A stretch of DNA of 38,309 nucleotides from Minisyncoccota bacterium (GTDB taxonomy: Bacteria > Patescibacteriota > Minisyncoccia > Phycocordibacterales > Phycocordibacteraceae). Location of the stretch: contig JAQUAU010000001.1 in NCBI GenBank assembly GCA_028687085.1, positions 1 through 38,309 of the forward strand, given 5' to 3'. The notes under the pieces were generated by a model that was given only the letters and a program-made list of their open reading frames with translations, was not told the origin of the DNA and ran no database searches. The translations under genes and the position numbers were made by a program. This document shows positions 7,386 through 14,739 of the stretch, piece by piece (within the stretch, counting starts at the first letter, position 1; each line of letters begins with the position of its first letter).

Positions 7386-8276
7386 ATGCATACCTCTAGA
7401 ATCATCACGGTCGCCGGCGCTTCGCTCGCCTTCCTTTTCGCGGGCGTCGCGTTCGCTCAGACTGCCGAGGTGCCCCCACCGCCCCTCTCGCCGTCGGCTG
7501 TTGTCCCTCCAGCGAAGAAACCGGCGCTTGATACGCGGGCGTCTGCGCTCACGCCTTCGCCGGTGAAGCAGGCGGCGCTAGAGAAGTTGCAGGCGGCTCG
7601 CGCAGAGGCGAAGAATAAGATGGAGACTGCCCGCGCAGATGCGCAGATGCGGGTAGAGAAGGCTCGTCTCGAAGCGCAGGCGCGCATTCAGGAGAAGAAA
7701 GAGAAGACGGCCGAGCGCCTGGCCAGTATCCAAGATGCACAGAAAAAGCAGATGGCCGAGAAGGCCGCAGCGCAATTCGAGAATCTGAACACCGTATGGA
7801 CCGACCGTTTCTTACAGCTCTTGAATCGCTATGACGACATTCTGCAGAAGATGCGCGACCGTGCCAATCTAGCTACTTCGAGCGGCAAGGAGGTGACTGC
7901 TGCCGATGCGGCGAGCAAGTCGGCAGGGACTGCGATCGAGAACGCTCGCGCCGCTGTTGTCGCACAAGCGGCAAAGAGCTACACGCTCGATGCTTCAGCT
8001 ATCGACACCGCCACCTCGACGGTCGCCTCAACGACTCCCGACCAGCAAGATCAGCAAGAGAAGTTTATGCGGAGCTTGCGAACGGCATTGCAGAATCTCC
8101 ACAAAGCTCTGTTTAAGGATCTCTTCACGCTTCGTGATGGCGTCATGAAGGATGCTCGCACGAGCGTGCAGAACGCTCTGCAGTCGCTCGGTAAGATTCC
8201 CCACATCGATACCGAGAATCCGGCGACTTCAGTTGCGCCGATTGCACCGGTCGCAACGACTACTTCAAACCAATAA
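7386..8276 (+). CDS. Secreted or membrane-anchored coiled-coil protein
   Basis: The ATG at 7386 gives a clean signal sequence (MHTSRIITVAGASLAFLFAG followed by VAFAQ) with likely cleavage after AFA. Upstream in-frame TTG at 7338 would bury it. The mature protein starts with a Pro-rich segment, then about residues 60-130 form a strongly charged Ala/Lys/Glu/Arg helix of coiled-coil type, followed by more helical sequence and a Thr/Ala/Pro-rich tail. No enzyme motif is seen. Such proteins are common in Parcubacteria envelopes; a structural surface role is a guess. The next gene begins 12 bases later. Confidence 0.82.
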   Translation: MHTSRIITVAGASLAFLFAGVAFAQTAEVPPPPLSPSAVVPPAKKPALDTRASALTPSPVKQAALEKLQAARAEAKNKMETARADAQMRVEKARLEAQARIQEKKEKTAERLASIQDAQKKQMAEKAAAQFENLNTVWTDRFLQLLNRYDDILQKMRDRANLATSSGKEVTAADAASKSAGTAIENARAAVVAQAAKSYTLDASAIDTATSTVASTTPDQQDQQEKFMRSLRTALQNLHKALFKDLFTLRDGVMKDARTSVQNALQSLGKIPHIDTENPATSVAPIAPVATTTSNQ

Positions 8277-8288
8277 CCCTTACCTACT

Positions 8289-8747
8289 ATGGACGACAAT
8301 CAGCCAATGGGACAGATGCCGGTACCAGTCTCGGCACCGGTCGTGCCGCCAGAACCGGCAGCAGCACCGACTCCAGAGCCGACACCGGCAGCAGCAGCAC
8401 CAGCACCGGTGGCGACACCAGAGATAGTCATCACGCAGATGCCGGTGTCGTCGCACCGCAGTGTCGCCGGATATGCTATCGGCGGCATAGTGCTCCTCGT
8501 CGTTATCGCACTCGGCGTCTGGTATTTCACCAGTATGAAAGAGGCTCCGATACCGGAGGTGCCGATTGTTCTTGCGCCGGAGCCGGCGACTACCACGCCG
8601 CCGGTCATCGATCCGGCACAGCTGCCCGCGCTCGTTTCTGGCAATACGACGGCAGATATCGCGGCCGATCTTAGTCAGATCCCGGACACCTCGCTCTTGC
8701 TCGATGCAGATGCCGCCGCCGCCTCGTCTACCATCAGCGGCATATAG
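8289..8747 (+). CDS. Pro/Ala-rich single-pass membrane protein
   Basis: A 152-residue protein whose first 60 residues are almost all Pro, Ala, Glu, Val and Thr in short repeats, followed by one transmembrane helix (about residues 60-80, YAIGGIVLLVVIALGVWYF) and a Pro/Thr/Asp-rich outer segment. It probably lies in the inner membrane with the repeats on one side. It follows the coiled-coil gene by 12 bases and is probably co-transcribed. No known domain. Confidence 0.75.
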   Translation: MDDNQPMGQMPVPVSAPVVPPEPAAAPTPEPTPAAAAPAPVATPEIVITQMPVSSHRSVAGYAIGGIVLLVVIALGVWYFTSMKEAPIPEVPIVLAPEPATTTPPVIDPAQLPALVSGNTTADIAADLSQIPDTSLLLDADAAAASSTISGI

Positions 8748-8784
8748 CCAGGCTGTTGAATAAAGGACGGTTTTCAAGTATCGT

Positions 8785-8985
8785 GCAGAAGTGCGCGGCG
8801 CAAGGCGCCGCGCCTGTGCGTGAGAACATTGCCGATTCGTCTAATGGCGTGTCTCTATTGCCAGATCGTCTAATGGTAAGCCCTTCGGGCTTTCTGCATC
8901 GCTCGCTCGGAAAGAATAAGTGCAGACACTCATTCTTTACCTCGCTTCGCTTGCAGTAGGACCTCGGTCCTCATTCAACCGCTCT
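8785..8985. other. Non-coding hairpin-rich stretch with partial tRNA-Gln copies
   Basis: No credible gene lies between 8748 and 8990. TGCCAGATCGTCTAATGGTA at 8859-8878 is identical to the first 20 bases of tRNA-Gln at 8991, and a degenerate copy (TGCCGATTCGTCTAATGG) precedes it near 8830. After the exact copy come about 75 bases of hairpins, then GTAGGACCTC near 8956, which is the sequence that should follow the copied 20 bases in tRNA-Gln. Perfect hairpins include GCGCGGCGC/GCGCCGCGC near 8793, AAGCCC-TTCG-GGCTT near 8879 and GGACC/GGTCC near 8959. It looks like an interrupted tRNA pseudogene. Confidence 0.6.
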
Positions 8986-8990
8986 TTCAT

Positions 8991-9061
8991 TGCCAGATCG
9001 TCTAATGGTAGGACCTCAGACTCTGAATCTGAGTATCTTGGTTCGAATCCAAGTCTGGCAG
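8991..9061 (+). tRNA. tRNA-Gln (anticodon CUG)
   Basis: Acceptor TGCCAGA pairs with TCTGGCA, the T arm is CTTGG-TTCGAAT-CCAAG, and the anticodon arm TCAGA-CTCTGAA-TCTGA gives CTG, reading CAG. CCA is not encoded; the discriminator is G. Confidence 0.94.
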
Positions 9062-9249
9062 CAAAAATAAGCGCAGCGTTTTTTGCTGCACAGAAGCAGT
9101 CACGGGGTGACTGCGACTTGGATTCGAAGACCTTGTGAGCATTTTATGGAGCGGAGCGAACAGAAAATCCACAAGGTATACTGAAACTGTAAGTTTCGAA
9201 AAACGTACTCGTGGTCCACGACTGGCAGCAAAAAGAATATACTCATCCA
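9062..9249. other. Gene-free hairpin stretch after tRNA-Gln
   Basis: No gene is seen. GCAGTCAC-GGG-GTGACTGC near 9106, CCTTGTG...CACAAGG enclosing ATTTT...AAAAT (about 9130-9176) and CGTGG/CCACG near 9210 form stems. CTGGCAGCAAAAA at 9222-9234 repeats the tRNA-Gln 3' end and flank at 9055-9067. Confidence 0.5.
9210..9234 (+). repeat. tRNA-Gln 3'-end-like repeat, copy 1
   Basis: CTGGCAGCAAAAA (9222-9234) is identical over 13 bases to 9055-9067 spanning the tRNA-Gln 3' end. It lies just upstream of the HAD gene's -10 box. Related sequences follow at 9884 and 10244. Confidence 0.55.
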
Positions 9250-9873
9250 ATGACAAAGAATTTTATACTATTCGATTTTGACGGAGTCATCGCTGATTCT
9301 TTTCGCGCGGCATATGGAGTAGCAAACATGATGTGCCCGCACCTCACTGAAGATGAACACCGGCGAAGATTCGAGGGTAATATTCATGACTGGGAAGAAC
9401 CTGTTGATCGGCATACCAAAGACTGTCGGCAAGATATTGATTTTTTTGAAGAATACGTACCCAGATTGAAGAAATCGGAAATATTTTCTGGCATGAAGGA
9501 GATAATCGCCGGTTTAGCACAAGGGTATACACTTGTTATCGTTTCTTCGACGGTCACGAGTCCTATTCAGGACTACTTAAACACCCGCGATCTTGCCACG
9601 TACTTCTCGTGGGTCATGGGTGCAGACGTGCACACAAGCAAGGTTGAGAAAATAAAAATGGTGTTTGAGAAATATGAGATTGGACCCGAAAGCTGCGTCT
9701 TTATTACCGATACTTTAGGGGACATTCTGGAGGCGGAGAAAACTGGTATCGGGGCAATCGGTGTGACATGGGGGTTCCACAAACCTGAAACACTTAAGAG
9801 AGGAAATCCTTTTCGCCTCGTCGACAGTCCGGACGTGTTGCCAGTCGCCATTTCCGACTATTTTTCTCAGTAG
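9250..9873 (+). CDS. HAD-superfamily hydrolase, phosphoglycolate phosphatase-like
   Basis: A 207-residue haloacid-dehalogenase fold phosphatase. Motif I is DFDGV (residues 8-12, nucleophile and acid Asp), motif II the Ser/Thr in VIVSSTV, motif III Lys in SKVEKIK, and motif IV ITDTLGD, with a helical cap inserted after motif I. Substrate unknown; small sugar phosphates or phosphoglycolate are typical. TATACT ends 6 bases before the ATG. The gene is more AT-rich than its surroundings and is bracketed by short tRNA-Gln-like repeats, suggesting acquisition at the tRNA. Confidence 0.88.
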   Translation: MTKNFILFDFDGVIADSFRAAYGVANMMCPHLTEDEHRRRFEGNIHDWEEPVDRHTKDCRQDIDFFEEYVPRLKKSEIFSGMKEIIAGLAQGYTLVIVSSTVTSPIQDYLNTRDLATYFSWVMGADVHTSKVEKIKMVFEKYEIGPESCVFITDTLGDILEAEKTGIGAIGVTWGFHKPETLKRGNPFRLVDSPDVLPVAISDYFSQ

Positions 9874-9883
9874 AGTTTCCGCG

Positions 9884-9907
9884 TCGTACCAGATGGCCAG
9901 CAAAAAG
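9884..9907 (+). repeat. Short cassette-end repeat, copy 2
   Basis: TCGTACCAGATGGCCAGC followed by AAAAAG, directly after the HAD gene. It matches the sequence at 10244-10261 at 15 of 18 positions and shares AGCAAAAAG with the copy at 9222. Confidence 0.5.
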
Positions 9908-9946
9908 TGCAGAGCTATGAATTAAAACGTTTGTTATAATTTTGAT

Positions 9947-10231
9947 ATGGAAAAAAATGAAGGTACTCGAAAATCGAATAGTTATGAATCTGATTCTGAA
10001 GGTTTTGTGTGCTTCCCCGATGTCGCAATTGGTGAATTAAGACAACAAGCTCAATATGCAAGCCGGTATGTTGATGGCGTTATAGAGGGTTACCCAAACT
10101 TAGGTGAAGGTCTGCGTTTCAAAGGTGATACTGACGATTACCACTCTTTGCGGATTCACAAGGACGACATTAGAGAATTTGTCGAACGTGTTCTAGTTTA
10201 TAAGAAATCAACAGGGAATCCCTTTGCGTGA
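9947..10231 (+). CDS. Hypothetical protein, 94 aa
   Basis: No family is recognised. It is a soluble acidic protein with a helical centre (IGELRQQAQYASRYVDGV) and a C-terminal helix (IREFVERVLVYKK). A perfect TATAAT ends 6 bases before the ATG, and no ribosome-binding site is present, matching the leaderless pattern. Base composition is clearly AT-richer than the backbone. It sits between two copies of the short repeat (9884 and 10244), as the HAD gene does, so it looks like a second inserted single-gene block. Confidence 0.7.
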   Translation: MEKNEGTRKSNSYESDSEGFVCFPDVAIGELRQQAQYASRYVDGVIEGYPNLGEGLRFKGDTDDYHSLRIHKDDIREFVERVLVYKKSTGNPFA

Positions 10232-10243
10232 AAAGTTCCCATG

Positions 10244-10261
10244 TCGTTCCAGACGGCGAGC
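10244..10261 (+). repeat. Short cassette-end repeat, copy 3
   Basis: TCGTTCCAGACGGCGAGC, 15 of 18 bases identical to 9884-9901, directly after the 94-residue gene. Confidence 0.45.
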
Positions 10262-10298
10262 CCGAATCAAACTAGTATCGTTTGTTATTATCAACTAT

Positions 10299-10370
10299 AT
10301 GATCGTCATTATCATTATCGTGATTGTCGTTGTCGGCTCTGCAATCGCTGTCTACTTCACCTCAAGATAG
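10299..10370 (+). CDS. Candidate 23-residue membrane peptide
   Basis: ATG at 10299 opens a 23-codon frame that is one continuous hydrophobic helix: it begins MIVIIIIVIVVVGSAIAVYF and ends TSR before TAG. TATTAT ends 7 bases upstream, the same spacing as the leaderless genes nearby. It is the size of single-helix regulatory peptides. A chance frame cannot be excluded; the promoter geometry and pure transmembrane composition are the support. Confidence 0.4.
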   Translation: MIVIIIIVIVVVGSAIAVYFTSR

Positions 10371-10402
10371 TTTAGAACCGCGAGGTACGATATTGTTCCT
10401 CT

Positions 10403-10645
10403 ATGTATTTCGTTTACATTCTCAAATGCAAAGACGGGTCGTTCTACACCGGTATCACGACCGATGTGGCGCGCCGCTTCGCAGAGCACCGAAGCGGCAC
10501 GGGCGGTCATTACACTAGGGCAAAAGAGGCCGTAGAAATCATCTATACCGAGCCGCATCCGGATAGGTCTTCTGCGTCAAAACGCGAAGCAGAGATAAAG
10601 AGCTGGCCTCGAGAAAAGAAGCTGAGCCTGATCCGACCCTCATAG
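10403..10645 (+). CDS. GIY-YIG endonuclease domain protein (UPF0213/YhbQ-like)
   Basis: An 80-residue stand-alone GIY-YIG nuclease. The motif appears as YFVYIL (2-7) and FYTGIT (13-18), followed by the catalytic Arg in ARRFAEH and the metal-binding Glu in SKREAEIKSW. Length and ending (KLSLIRP) match the widespread UPF0213 group, thought to act on DNA, with unclear role. TATTGT ends 6 bases before the ATG. A second member of the same type is at 33742-34008. Confidence 0.88.
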   Translation: MYFVYILKCKDGSFYTGITTDVARRFAEHRSGTGGHYTRAKEAVEIIYTEPHPDRSSASKREAEIKSWPREKKLSLIRPS

Positions 10646-10666
10646 GGTTGAGGTATACTTATCAGC

Positions 10667-11713
10667 ATGATGCAAATACAGACGATCCGACCGTACTTCT
10701 TGTTGATCGCCATTCTCGGCGCCGGTGCGCTCGCGGCCGCGGTCTTTCTCCCATTCCTGAAGCCGCTCGCGCTCGCTGCCGTCTTCGCGGTGGTGCTCCA
10801 GGGCTTCTATCAGAAGATGTCCCGGCTCCTTGGCGGCTGGCCGAGCACCGCCGCGCTTCTCACGGTCGTGCTGAGCGTCTTTCTGGTGCTCCTCCCGCTC
10901 TCGCTCGTCGGTGTGCTGGTCGGCAATCAGGCTCGCGACCTCTACGTCTCCCTTGATCAGGTGGGCGGGCGGAGCGCCGTCGCACAAATGTTCTCTCGTG
11001 CTGACCAGGAGTTTGGCGGCATCATACCGGGATTGAGCGAATTTTCGCGCAACGCATCGACCAATATCGACACCTACGCAAAAGATGCTCTGCAGTGGGT
11101 CACCGGACACGCGGGGGACATCTTCTCCAGCATCTCAGGGCTCCTGCTCTCACTCTTTATTTTCTTTATCGCACTCTATTATCTCTTGCGCGACGGCAAA
11201 CGCGTGCGCCAGGTGCTGATCGAACTCTCGCCGCTCTCTGATAGAGAAGACGAGGGAGTCTTCGATCGTCTCGAGCTCGCGATCAACTCGGTCATCAAGG
11301 GCAACCTCACCCTCGCGCTCGTGCAGGGTGTCCTCACGACGGCCGGCTTCACGCTCTTCGGGGTGCCAAACGCTATCCTCTGGGGCACGGTCGCCTCGGT
11401 CGCGGCACTTATCCCCGGCATCGGGACCGGGCTCGTCATCATCCCGGCAGTCGCCTTTCTCTTCTTCGCCGGCGCGACAGTACCGGCACTCGGGCTCCTT
11501 ATCTGGGGCGCACTCGGCGTCGGCCTTATCGACAACCTCCTCGGCCCGCGGCTCGTCGGGCGGGGGATCAATCTCCATCCGCTCCTCGTCTTGCTCTCGG
11601 TGCTCGGCGGGCTTAGCTACTTCGGCCCCACCGGCATCTTTCTCGGCCCCCTCACACTCAGCCTGCTTTTCGCGCTTCTCTCCATCTACTCAAACGTCTC
11701 TCGTTCCGCATAA
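10667..11713 (+). CDS. AI-2E family transporter (PerM-like)
   Basis: A 348-residue integral membrane protein of the AI-2E/PerM family, proposed exporters of small molecules or sodium/proton antiporters. Two N-terminal helices (residues 8-45), a third at 60-80, a charged extracytoplasmic segment, and five helices in the C-terminal half are visible; the family-typical PGIGTGLVIIPA and LLGPRLVGRGINLHPLLVLL segments are present. TATACT ends 7 bases before the first ATG at 10667, which is chosen over the adjacent ATG at 10670. Monocistronic. Confidence 0.92.
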   Translation: MMQIQTIRPYFLLIAILGAGALAAAVFLPFLKPLALAAVFAVVLQGFYQKMSRLLGGWPSTAALLTVVLSVFLVLLPLSLVGVLVGNQARDLYVSLDQVGGRSAVAQMFSRADQEFGGIIPGLSEFSRNASTNIDTYAKDALQWVTGHAGDIFSSISGLLLSLFIFFIALYYLLRDGKRVRQVLIELSPLSDREDEGVFDRLELAINSVIKGNLTLALVQGVLTTAGFTLFGVPNAILWGTVASVAALIPGIGTGLVIIPAVAFLFFAGATVPALGLLIWGALGVGLIDNLLGPRLVGRGINLHPLLVLLSVLGGLSYFGPTGIFLGPLTLSLLFALLSIYSNVSRSA

Positions 11714-11724
11714 CCGCACAAGGG

Positions 11725-11753
11725 TTGACAGTGGATTAGAGAGAGTGTACTGT
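11725..11753 (+). promoter_or_regulatory. Promoter of the 11849 small gene
   Basis: TTGACA (11725-11730), a 17-base spacer and TACTGT (11748-11753). The leader is about 90 bases and contains TTGCC...GGCAA arms around GC-rich partners (about 11789-11817), an imperfect hairpin of possible regulatory use. Confidence 0.8.
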
Positions 11754-11848
11754 CCTGCGAGTCGACCACCCGGGTCGATTTCGCGTTTTGCCTGCGCCCT
11801 TTTTGGGGTGGCGGCAAATCTCTGATTTTAGTTGCAAAGGAGAAGAGT

Positions 11849-12028
11849 ATGGAAGTTACAAAAAACCGCTTCACTCCGGCATGGTTGTTGGGAACAATCC
11901 ACGACCCGACGTTTAATCTCGGTCCCCGCACATCTCCGAAGGAGGTCAAAGGACCAATTGGTCGTCCGGAGCAGTCTGGCGACACCGTGGTTGTTCTGTC
12001 AGTAGAGAAGAAGCTTCGCGCGGCCTAG
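11849..12028 (+). CDS. Small hypothetical protein, 59 aa
   Basis: ATG at 11849 is preceded by AAGGAG 7 bases upstream. The product begins MEVTKNRFTPAWLLGTIHDP and continues with a Pro/Gly-rich middle containing LGPRT, then a short beta-like DTVVVLSVEKK end. No domain is recognised. A consensus promoter precedes it and a perfect terminator follows, as for the other small genes. The LGPRT stretch also occurs in the small protein at 37989-38162, which may indicate a shared family but is too short to prove it. Confidence 0.75.
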   Translation: MEVTKNRFTPAWLLGTIHDPTFNLGPRTSPKEVKGPIGRPEQSGDTVVVLSVEKKLRAA

Positions 12029-12043
12029 CCGCAGACAACGACA

Positions 12044-12083
12044 GGCGATTTCCCCGAGGGGGAAATCGCCCGTTATTTTTTAT
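12044..12083 (+). terminator. Rho-independent terminator
   Basis: GGCGATTTCCCC and GGGGAAATCGCC form a 12-bp stem with a GAG loop, followed by a T-rich tail. Confidence 0.93.
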
Positions 12084-12130
12084 ACGATCTTGAAGGTAAC
12101 TTGCGCGCGTATATGCACGTTTATACCAGT

Positions 12131-12442
12131 ATGAGCAAAAACCCATTCATAAACGCGTTATCGGCAGCGGCGTACATCTCTCTCCTCGTCTCCGTTATTT
12201 TCTACGGGTCGCAGCTGGTGACGATCCCAGAGCCGAGCGTCATGATCCCTATCACGATGCTCTCGCTCTTTGTGCTCTCGGCCGCACTGATGGGCTACTT
12301 CTTCGTCTATCAGCCGGTGCAGCTCCTTATCGAGGGCGACAAAAGGGGAGCGACCAAGCTCTTCCTCACGACTGTCTTCGCCTTCGCCTGCATCACGGGC
12401 GTGATGGTCCTCTCCTGGCTCCTCCTCAGCGGGGTGTTCTAG
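12131..12442 (+). CDS. Three-helix hypothetical membrane protein
   Basis: A 103-residue protein with hydrophobic helices near residues 10-30, 38-62 and 78-102. No family name is known to me. The start at 12131 puts the first helix near the N terminus; an in-frame ATG at 12113 would add six residues and cannot be excluded. No ribosome-binding site is evident. The stop codon lies inside a 23-base repeat (12437-12459) that is also found twice near the regulator at 21363. Confidence 0.75.
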   Translation: MSKNPFINALSAAAYISLLVSVIFYGSQLVTIPEPSVMIPITMLSLFVLSAALMGYFFVYQPVQLLIEGDKRGATKLFLTTVFAFACITGVMVLSWLLLSGVF

Positions 12443-12459
12443 CATTTTGCAAAAAGCTG
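12437..12459. repeat. Dispersed palindromic repeat, copy 1
   Basis: The 23-base sequence starting TTCTAGCATTTTGC and ending AAAAAGCTG occurs exactly here, at 21321-21343 and at 21607-21629. Its core TTTTGCAAAA is a perfect palindrome flanked by AGC and GCT. Confidence 0.75.
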
Positions 12460-12468
12460 CAATAAGTT

Positions 12469-12493
12469 CTGAGCAAGGGGAGTCCTTGCTCAG
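12469..12493. other. Perfect 10-bp hairpin
   Basis: CTGAGCAAGG and CCTTGCTCAG pair around a five-base loop. No T run follows on the plus strand, so it is not a typical terminator for the 12131 gene, though it may slow or end transcription. Confidence 0.5.
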
Positions 12494-12533
12494 GGCCGGT
12501 GGTTTTCGGTGTAGTTAGGAGTAGTATTACTGC

Positions 12534-13544
12534 ATGAACAACAAACTCGGTTTCTTGCCCGGGTACATCTCGTGGCTCACCATCGTGTTCGCATTTCTCG
12601 CGATAGTCACCTTCTTCGCAGTTTCTGATCCGAGCGTGCAATATGCAACACGCATGGGATTTGGTGGGGGTGGAGGGTACTCCGAAGGTACTAAGGCGGT
12701 GCCGCCCACACTCGGCGGAGTGCCGATGATGGATAGCGGTGTCACAAATTCCGCAGGCGGAATGACGCGTCCGGATTACTATCCGTATCCAAGTCCTGAT
12801 GTTCCGGTGACCGACACGCGGGAGTTCTTGAAGATTTATTACAACGCCGCGATGCAGACGCGCGACGTGCCCGCGCTCACGCGCCGCGTAGAGACGACGG
12901 TGCGCGGATACGACGGTCGAATCGACAATGAGTCCAGCGCGGACAAATACGGCTATGTGAGCTTCGCGCTCCCGCAGGCTAAATATGATGCCTTCCGCGC
13001 CGAGCTCGAGAGTCTCGTGGGTAGCCGCTTCCTTAAGGTCAACATCTCGTCTCAGAATCTCCTCTCGCAAAAGGTGAGCATTGAAGAACAGCAGAAGCAG
13101 GCCGACCAAGCGCTCGCCGACTATACGACAGCGCGACAGAAGTTGGTAGCCGCACACGCAAACATCGTGCAGTCGCTTGAGGCGCAGATAGCTGATGCAA
13201 ACACGACTGCCGACGCGAAGACCCAGCTTCAGCTCCAGCTCGCGAAAGAGAACAGCTCATATACAAGAAATCTGAGTAACGCGGATGCGAACATCAAATA
13301 TGCCCAGAACTGGGTGAAGGGCGTGAAGACGCAGGATGCGACCCTCCTCGCGAATGTCGCGACGGTAAACGGCACGGTCTCTATCCAATGGATACGCCTC
13401 TGGGACATGGCGCTTCTCTATCTGCCGGGCTACTGGATCCCGACCATCTTCGCCCTGCTCACGCTTCTCTCCTTCACCAGCGACCGCCGCGCCGAGATTT
13501 TTAACAAGCGAAGCGACTATAAAAATCCAAGTGGGGTCGTGTAA
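12534..13544 (+). CDS. DUF4349 family membrane protein
   Basis: A 336-residue membrane protein of the DUF4349 type: N-terminal transmembrane helix (about 11-32), a Gly/Pro-rich linker, the domain proper (about 95-180) with TRRVETTVRGYDGRI and the conserved Phe-Arg-Leu-type segment, a long Gln/Ala-rich coiled coil (185-280) and a C-terminal transmembrane helix (about 295-317). The family is found in bacterial envelopes and associated with anti-sigma-like arrangements, but its role is unknown. TAGTAT ends 6 bases before the ATG. Confidence 0.85.
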   Translation: MNNKLGFLPGYISWLTIVFAFLAIVTFFAVSDPSVQYATRMGFGGGGGYSEGTKAVPPTLGGVPMMDSGVTNSAGGMTRPDYYPYPSPDVPVTDTREFLKIYYNAAMQTRDVPALTRRVETTVRGYDGRIDNESSADKYGYVSFALPQAKYDAFRAELESLVGSRFLKVNISSQNLLSQKVSIEEQQKQADQALADYTTARQKLVAAHANIVQSLEAQIADANTTADAKTQLQLQLAKENSSYTRNLSNADANIKYAQNWVKGVKTQDATLLANVATVNGTVSIQWIRLWDMALLYLPGYWIPTIFALLTLLSFTSDRRAEIFNKRSDYKNPSGVV

Positions 13545-13567
13545 TCACGAGCCCCCGCTAACCACCT

Positions 13568-14326
13568 ATGAAAACTACTACCGCTGTCGGGGCCGCTGCA
13601 GCGCTCATTATCGGATTCGGGGCGTGGTACTGGCTGGGGAATACCGCAGTAGAGTCGCCCGCGCCGCTCACTGCAGACTACAAGAACGCGACGTATATCA
13701 TCGAGGGTCAGCCGGTACAACTCGTAGACGGCCGGGCAGAGACCGCCGCCGCGCCTGGTTCAGCATCAACAGTCGCCACGCAATATTTCGGTAATGAGGC
13801 GGTCGGCGACCTTAACGGCGATGGTCTGCGTGATATCGCATTTCTCCTCACCCAAGATCCTGGAGGAACGGGGACATTTTTCTTCGTTGTTGCCGCGATT
13901 AAGACCGCTGATGGATATCAGGGTACGAGCGCTGTGCTCCTCGGCGACCGCATCGCGCCACAGACGACCGAGATCAGAGAGGGAACACTGATCGTGAATT
14001 ATGCGGAACGCAGACCAGACGACCCGATGACCGCACCGCCGTCGGTCGGCGTGAGCAAATACCTGAAGCTCGATGTGGCGACGATGCAGTTTGGCGAGGT
14101 GGTGCAGAACTTCGAGGGCGAGGCCGACGCAAGCAAGGGCGGCTACTGCACGGCGGACCAGCGGAAGGCTGACGTCTGCACACAGGACTACTCTCCAGTC
14201 TGTGCCACCGTGAATATCCAATGCATCAAGGCGCCTTGCAATCCGATACAACAGACTTTTTCTAATTCTTGCAACGCCTGTAAGAACTCGCTCGTCAGCT
14301 CCTATCTCGTCGGGGAGTGTAAGTAG
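13568..14326 (+). CDS. Anchored extracellular protein with FG-GAP-like segment and Kazal-like C terminus
   Basis: A 252-residue protein with an N-terminal signal anchor (residues 6-24), a single calcium-loop-like motif GDLNGDGLRDIAFLL (about 80-94) of the kind in FG-GAP/VCBS repeats, and a C-terminal region of about 60 residues with eight cysteines. The latter contains YSPVCATV and QQTFSNSCNACK and ends VGEC, matching bacterial Kazal-type protease inhibitor domains, with an extra Cys pair inserted. It probably works outside the cell. The gene starts 23 bases after the DUF4349 gene. Confidence 0.8.
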   Translation: MKTTTAVGAAAALIIGFGAWYWLGNTAVESPAPLTADYKNATYIIEGQPVQLVDGRAETAAAPGSASTVATQYFGNEAVGDLNGDGLRDIAFLLTQDPGGTGTFFFVVAAIKTADGYQGTSAVLLGDRIAPQTTEIREGTLIVNYAERRPDDPMTAPPSVGVSKYLKLDVATMQFGEVVQNFEGEADASKGGYCTADQRKADVCTQDYSPVCATVNIQCIKAPCNPIQQTFSNSCNACKNSLVSSYLVGECK

Positions 14327-14343
14327 GGTGGTACCATTGAGCG

Positions 14344-14739
14344 ATGGACTCCTACACCTCATACGCAACACTCATCAAACCGAGCTGGTCACCGCCGGCA
14401 TGGGTCTTTGGCCCGGTGTGGACAGTGCTCTATATCATTATCGCCGCGACCTACGGCACCGTCTTCTATAAAGCGTTTACGAGAGAGCTGCCCTGGGTGG
14501 TCGCGCTCCCGTTTGCGCTCAACCTCGTCTTCAATTTCTCCTACACGTATCTCCAGTTTGGGCTCAAGAATTACACCCTCGCCTCGGTAGATATTCTCCT
14601 CGTTCTCGGCACCCTTATCTGGGCGCTTATCGCCGTCTACCCGTACCTGAAATGGGTCGCACTCGCCAACATCCCGTACCTCCTCTGGGTAAGCTTCGCC
14701 ACGGTACTTCAGCTAACGGTCACGTATTTGAATCGATAG
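14344..14739 (+). CDS. TspO/MBR family protein
   Basis: Tryptophan-rich sensory protein homologue. KPSWSPPAWVFGPVWTVLY (residues 12-30) is the family signature; later LNLVFNFSYT and PYLLWVSFATVLQLTVTYLN match helices 3 and 5. Five transmembrane helices are seen in 131 residues, slightly shorter than the usual 150-160, with a short N terminus. Family members bind porphyrins or sterols; the ligand here is unknown. TACCAT ends 6 bases before the ATG. Confidence 0.92.
   Translation: MDSYTSYATLIKPSWSPPAWVFGPVWTVLYIIIAATYGTVFYKAFTRELPWVVALPFALNLVFNFSYTYLQFGLKNYTLASVDILLVLGTLIWALIAVYPYLKWVALANIPYLLWVSFATVLQLTVTYLNR

Noticed and set aside
8879..8896. Terminator at the AAGCCC-TTCG-GGCTTT hairpin
   Set aside because: The stem is good but only three T follow and it lies inside the apparent tRNA pseudogene insert; no gene ends just before it.
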